Shown here in pieces: positions 60,130 through 64,000 of a stretch of DNA of 64,000 nt; position 1 is the first letter of the stretch, and each line of letters opens with the position of its first letter. Where the stretch lies: the NCBI GenBank assembly GCA_026014735.1, contig JAOZHT010000002.1:372001-436000 (forward strand). Direction: 5' to 3'. The DNA is from Candidatus Bathyarchaeota archaeon (GTDB taxonomy: Archaea; Thermoproteota; Bathyarchaeia; Bathyarchaeales; Bathycorpusculaceae). The notes under the pieces were generated by a model. It was not told where the DNA came from and made no database searches. It saw only the letters and a program-made list of their open reading frames with translations. The translations under genes and the position numbers were made by a program.

Positions 60130-61563
60130 TTATGGTTGCCATTTATCGATGATGTACTTGGGGATTTCGCTGCTGTCGCGTGGACCAACCAGCACTTTCC
60201 AGCCAGATAGTTCTTCGATTTCGCCGCTGATACGTGAGGCTTTGCCTGGGCTGATGATTTTGCGGTGCTTAACTTTGCCTTCGATGCCGCTTAGCTTGAT
60301 GGCGTCTGCGATTTTCTCTGCGGTGAGTTTGCGTCCTGCAACGCCGCTGTCGATGGCGCTGCCTTCTGCGTCGACGACGATTAGGTAAGCGTTGGTTTTG
60401 CTTGATTCGATGTCTGAGGCGACGGTGTAGTAGGTTAAGGCGAAGTTGCTGGTGAACATGACTGGGCTGTTCTCGTCGGGGGTGCCGAAGACTTTGAGGC
60501 CTGGTGCAACTGCGACTGGTTTACGTGGGTCAGTGTAGATGTTTTGGCGTAGTACAGCGATAGGCAGTAGACTCCAACCGTCGTTACCGTGGAGGATGAT
60601 TGCGTCTGTGTAGCGGACAATCAGCATGGAGGCGATGTAGGATTCGCGCCATTTGATGAGGTCGTCTGCGGTTTCGCCCTTGTTTGCCCAAGCAACCATC
60701 GGTATGCCGAGCAAGGGTAGGCCTGCGAGTTCGTCGCCTGCTTTTGTGGCTGCTCGCCGTAGCATGGTAAAGTTGTTTAGTGTATCCTGTAAGCCTTCGC
60801 TGGCGAAGGTGCCGGGGTCAAGAACGATGTCTTTTACGCCGTAGCTCTGCAGGGTCTTTGCCAGGGAAGCCAGCGCGTTGAGGTCGTTTGGTGCTGATGC
60901 AACTAGGGGTGCATCGTACATGATTGCGAGTTCTGCCATTTCTTTCCAGTTTGCGGTGGTTGCTGCGTAGAGTAGTGGGCGCGCTTTAGGTGCAGCCATG
61001 ATGCCTGCCTCCATGACCTGTGGGTTTAAGGCGCAGAGGATCATGGGAAGCTTGGTGGTTTCGGAGACTTTCTTGACGCATGCCTTGAATTTGTCTGCGT
61101 CCTCGCTTGTGCAGCGGACGGCGATCATGTCGAGTTTAAGGGTGTTGCCGATGTATTCGTAGCTGAAGTTCTCGGTTTTCTGAACCCGAGCGACAACTTC
61201 GCTTTCGGGCATTTCGTCGGTTACGTCAATGGCTATGGCCGTTGGGTTCTTGTAGGTGAATTCATGGCGGTACATGACGAGTTTGCCACCGATTTTCTTG
61301 GCTTTCTCGCCGACACCGACAGTGACTTCTTTTACCGCTGGCTTAAGCATTTCTTTAAGTGTAGCATACTGCTTTGCAAATTCGGGTTTAAGCAGAGGTT
61401 TGCAAGCTTCGAGTTCGACTTCGCGGTTAACAATCTTTGTGGCGAATGCCATGCAGTTGTCTTGGCCGCATTCTTTGCAGTTAGTTTTCGGTAAGTTCTT
61501 GTAGATTGCGATTGGGCTAAGTTCTTTTAATCCGCCTTTTTTGGTTTCTGCCATATCAGTCAT
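60130..61563 (-). CDS. cdhE: ACDS gamma subunit (corrinoid Fe-S protein, CdhE)
   Basis: Large corrinoid iron-sulfur protein subunit (477 aa) of acetyl-CoA decarbonylase/synthase. The N-terminal 4Fe-4S motif CKECGQDNCMAFA (about residues 31-43) and the TIM-barrel stretches VLDPGTFASEGLQDT, WRESYIASMLIVRYTDAI and the C-terminal corrinoid-binding part are typical. It accepts the methyl group from methyl-H4MPT and passes it to the beta subunit. It follows cdhD by 6 bases, with AGGAG before ATG 61563. Confidence 0.93.
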   Translation of the reverse strand: MTDMAETKKGGLKELSPIAIYKNLPKTNCKECGQDNCMAFATKIVNREVELEACKPLLKPEFAKQYATLKEMLKPAVKEVTVGVGEKAKKIGGKLVMYRHEFTYKNPTAIAIDVTDEMPESEVVARVQKTENFSYEYIGNTLKLDMIAVRCTSEDADKFKACVKKVSETTKLPMILCALNPQVMEAGIMAAPKARPLLYAATTANWKEMAELAIMYDAPLVASAPNDLNALASLAKTLQSYGVKDIVLDPGTFASEGLQDTLNNFTMLRRAATKAGDELAGLPLLGIPMVAWANKGETADDLIKWRESYIASMLIVRYTDAIILHGNDGWSLLPIAVLRQNIYTDPRKPVAVAPGLKVFGTPDENSPVMFTSNFALTYYTVASDIESSKTNAYLIVVDAEGSAIDSGVAGRKLTAEKIADAIKLSGIEGKVKHRKIISPGKASRISGEIEELSGWKVLVGPRDSSEIPKYIIDKWQP

Positions 61564-61569
61564 GTCTCC

Positions 61570-62796
61570 TTAAGCTTTCACCTTGACCCAGTCGAGGAAT
61601 TTTGCCGGGTCAGCTTTCTTGTTAGCTGTCAAGTAGTTAGTTACGTCCTTGAGGGTTTTTACGGCTGCGGGATGCATCATCATGAACATGTCGACGCCTG
61701 CGGTTAGCAGAGTGAGAGCGGTTGTGACTTCCCAAAGTGGACCTCTGAGTTCACGGGGTTCCCAGTCAGCTGACATCTTCAGCCATGCTTCACGGGCTGC
61801 CCACGCGTTGGTTGTTCCAGAGGACATTGGTTGAGCTAACTCTAAGTCGCCCATTAATCCGCCGATGCGTGCGCGTTCCATGTTGGTGAATGCGTAGTCT
61901 AAGCCGTAGCCGAGGGCTGCGGTTGTCAAGTCCATAATGATGTCTTCGCGTTTAAGGTAGTCGAAGAGGTGCCTGTTTAGTTCACGTGCAAAGTTAAGGT
62001 CCATGGGTGTGAAGGCGAGGACTGCGTGGCCTGCGGGCTTGATGAATTTAACGCATTTTTCTACGTCCATATCGCGTGTAACGGAGCTGATGAGGAAACG
62101 TTCACCGGGGAACTGTGCGCATACCTCTTCGAAGAGTGCAGTGTCTTTAACTGGGTCACCGCATCCGCCGATAACGAGGGGCACATCGACTGCCTGCAGA
62201 ACCTTCTCTATGGTTTTGCATGCGTCTTTGGGTGTTGCGTCCTTTAGCAGGGGGTCAACGCTGATAAGGTGCATTGTAACCATGTCTGCGCCGAACTTTT
62301 CAACTGCAAGCTTTGCCCATGCCGCGGGGTCGCCGACGACGTCTTTAACATGCATCTTCACGGCCTTGGACAGGGGAACTTCCATGTCGAAAACGTCTAA
62401 GGTGATGATTGGCTTGTGGGGCGTTGGATTCTCAAAGCTGTAGAAGGCAGGAGAAAGTTCTCCGCCTATGGTAAGGGTTTTGCCGCGTGTGCCGCCTTCG
62501 CTCTTGGTTGCGCCTAGTTTGACTGTTGCGATTTGGTTGGGGTACTTTTCGACTGGTGGCATGAATGATTGCTGTAGGAGGCTGGTTGGTTTGCCTGCTG
62601 CGACGCCGGCTGGGAGCTTGAGTTTTGGCAGGACGGTTGCCGCCATGCCGGGCTCAAAGAGTATCTGCAGCTCCTTAGCTTCAAGCTGGAAGTCCTCCAG
62701 CTCGATTTGCTTGAATTTTGCAAGCGCGGCTAGGAGGTCGTCTGTTAGCTGCAGACCCTCAGCGTCTTTCTTTTTGTCTGTGTCGTGGTGAGTCGT
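61570..62796 (-). CDS. cdhD: ACDS delta subunit CdhD with apparent ACG start
   Basis: Small corrinoid protein subunit (delta) of acetyl-CoA decarbonylase/synthase, TIM-barrel type. Signatures: TLDVFDMEVPLSKAVK, GGCGDPVKDTALFEE, and TTAALGYGLDYAFTNMERAR. The first ATG (62646) lies 50 codons inside the conserved sequence: upstream codons read LTDDLLAALAKFKQIELEDF then QLEAKELQILFEPG, which belongs to the family N-terminus. The frame closes at TGA 62803 with no ATG, GTG or TTG. The best start is ACG 62796, six bases after a GGTGA ribosome-binding site; it would give about 408 aa. A base change from ATG or an assembly error is possible. Confidence 0.85.
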   Translation of the reverse strand, partial: TTHHDTDKKKDAEGLQLTDDLLAALAKFKQIELEDFQLEAKELQILFEPGMAATVLPKLKLPAGVAAGKPTSLLQQSFMPPVEKYPNQIATVKLGATKSEGGTRGKTLTIGGELSPAFYSFENPTPHKPIITLDVFDMEVPLSKAVKMHVKDVVGDPAAWAKLAVEKFGADMVTMHLISVDPLLKDATPKDACKTIEKVLQAVDVPLVIGGCGDPVKDTALFEEVCAQFPGERFLISSVTRDMDVEKCVKFIKPAGHAVLAFTPMDLNFARELNRHLFDYLKREDIIMDLTTAALGYGLDYAFTNMERARIGGLMGDLELAQPMSSGTTNAWAAREAWLKMSADWEPRELRGPLWEVTTALTLLTAGVDMFMMMHPAAVKTLKDVTNYLTANKKADPAKFLDWVKVKA

Positions 62797-62811
62797 TTTA
62801 TGTCACCAGGT

Positions 62812-64000
62812 CTATGCTTTCTTTTCGTCCTTGACGGTTTGGATGATGACTTTGTTGGCGTAGATCTTGGCGTCTTTGAGGATGATTTTGAATCCGCCGG
62901 CCATAATTGGCAGGGATCCAGCTGTGGCAACTGGCATCATGGTGCCTGCTGCTTCCTCATTAACGGTGACCGCTGCTGTTTCTTCTGCTGCTGGGGCTTC
63001 TGTTTCCCATCTTGCAACGACCGGGTGGTTCTTTGCCTTCAGGAACGCCTTGAGTTCGTCAACGTTCTTTGCATCCTCTTCGGTGGCGATTTTGTCGACG
63101 ACGTCTGCTGGGATGAAGTCTTTGACTTTCTCTTTGACTTCTTTAGGTACCCAAACGATTCGGTTCCAGCCACCGTCTGCTGCGAAGAATTTGCTGCTTC
63201 GCATGTATTCGATGGACATGCCGTGGAAGCCGTCGATTTGTCTGCCGCCTGCCGCGGAGTCTGCGATGGTGCTGAAGGGTAAGCCGTTCACGGTTGCGCC
63301 CTTGAAGTTGCGTTGCACGACTGCTAAGCCGTCGACTTCTGGAACATAGAAAGTTACTGCTTCGAAGCATCCGCAGCTTGTGTGTGGATGATCAAAGGCT
63401 GTATAGAGCCAGACTTTGCTGACTTCGCCCATGCTGCGTTTCTTTGCTGCTTCGTTGACGCCGCTGAATTCACCTTTTTCTTCGTTGAGCATTTCGCCTC
63501 TTGGAATCGCGAAGACTGGGCCCTTGGGGTCGATGCTTGCGGAGGCTTTACCGTCGAACCAGCTGATGGCGCCGCAGTTGCTGTATCTTTGGGGTGTGAT
63601 GACGCAGACGTGGCTTGGCGCGAATGATTGGCACAAAGCGCAGCCGTAGAATTCAGAGACTTCGGAGTCTTTGAGTCCACGGGCTTTGGAGTCGCGTGCC
63701 TCGTAGGCTTGGATTGCTGCAGGGGTCATTTCGTCTAGTTTAGCGGGGTCTGTGATGAAGGTAACCTGTAGTTTCTCGACGATTGGCAATTCGCTCTTGA
63801 ATAGGCGATAGATAACTTTGCCGATTGGCTCAAAGCTGTTGAGGCCTTTCTGGAAGGATTTCTTGCCGATGCGTATCCAGATATCATAGCGCTGGTTTAG
63901 GTGCATGAAGCCCTCGATGTAGTTGAGGTAACCGTGAATGCGCCTTTCAAGGACACCTTCAAGGCCTGCATCGAGTTTCTCGCCTGCCGCTTCGATAAGG
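62812..64000 (-). CDS. cdhC: ACDS beta subunit CdhC (acetyl-CoA synthase), partial
   Basis: Acetyl-CoA synthase subunit that joins methyl, CO and CoA at the Ni-Fe-S A cluster. A-cluster ligands appear in YGCALCQSFAPSHVC and HTSCGCFEA; QRYSNCGAISWFDG is also typical. The open frame continues past the first ATG (63906) to the right edge with conserved upstream residues (RIHGYLNYIEGFMHLNQRYD), so the start lies outside the window. The C-terminus is Ala/Glu-rich then KIILKDAKIYANKV. It is the first gene in view of cdhC-cdhD-cdhE; the stop lies 15 bases before the cdhD start. Confidence 0.93.
   Translation of the reverse strand, partial: LIEAAGEKLDAGLEGVLERRIHGYLNYIEGFMHLNQRYDIWIRIGKKSFQKGLNSFEPIGKVIYRLFKSELPIVEKLQVTFITDPAKLDEMTPAAIQAYEARDSKARGLKDSEVSEFYGCALCQSFAPSHVCVITPQRYSNCGAISWFDGKASASIDPKGPVFAIPRGEMLNEEKGEFSGVNEAAKKRSMGEVSKVWLYTAFDHPHTSCGCFEAVTFYVPEVDGLAVVQRNFKGATVNGLPFSTIADSAAGGRQIDGFHGMSIEYMRSSKFFAADGGWNRIVWVPKEVKEKVKDFIPADVVDKIATEEDAKNVDELKAFLKAKNHPVVARWETEAPAAEETAAVTVNEEAAGTMMPVATAGSLPIMAGGFKIILKDAKIYANKVIIQTVKDEKKA

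Overview
The window looks archaeal, most likely Bathyarchaeia or a related TACK lineage. Supporting evidence: archaeal acetyl-CoA decarbonylase/synthase subunits (cdhC, cdhD, cdhE), formylmethanofuran:tetrahydromethanopterin formyltransferase (ftr), archaeal-type PEP carboxylase (ppcA), CbiZ, a GPN-loop NTPase, a DUF4443-type regulator, TrmB, TATA-box promoters, frequent TTG starts and many signal-peptide/C-terminal-anchor surface proteins. Lineage is inferred from gene content only; there is no rRNA in the window.

Layout. 0-12 kb: four PQQ-like beta-propeller surface proteins interspersed with radical SAM enzymes (one SPASM, one B12-binding, one HemN-like). 13-18.5 kb: an Rnf-like pair (rnfD, rnfC), a separate 6-TM protein, a membrane-anchored winged-helix regulator and a second SPASM enzyme. 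18.5-25.3 kb: a gap with a possible structured RNA, two paralogous barrel-like proteins sharing a CxCxxC motif, a methyltransferase, cbiZ plus ferredoxin, a nitrilase-family enzyme and a synthetase-only asparagine-synthase-like protein. 25-39.5 kb: mixed housekeeping and surface genes (PKD protein, HtpX with an EF-hand, sugar porter, CinA-like, transglutaminase-like, bacterial-type metK, RidA, GPN, beta-helix protein, PLC-like protein). 39.8-55 kb: tRNA-Gly and purine synthesis (purM; purS-purL-purQ; purF-purD-HAD-ftr-pfkB), with a PAS kinase, ppcA and an AbrB/PIN toxin-antitoxin pair between. 55-60 kb: TrmB with an ABC-2 exporter, VOC, flavodoxin, and an archaeal AAA ATPase bracketed by tandem 17-bp palindromes. 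60-64 kb: cdhC-cdhD-cdhE, running off the right edge.

How it fits together: ftr and cdhCDE are parts of the archaeal Wood-Ljungdahl pathway, cbiZ and the ferredoxin could serve corrinoid and electron supply, ppcA would feed acetyl-derived carbon into C4 acids, and the pur genes make IMP. The purD-HAD-ftr-pfkB overlaps suggest that C1 and purine metabolism share a transcript. The most unusual items are the palindrome-bracketed ATPase, a cdhD whose best start is ACG, the paired CTCPRC barrel proteins, an Rnf-like C/D pair without other Rnf subunits in view, and a foldable intergenic RNA candidate near 18.6 kb.
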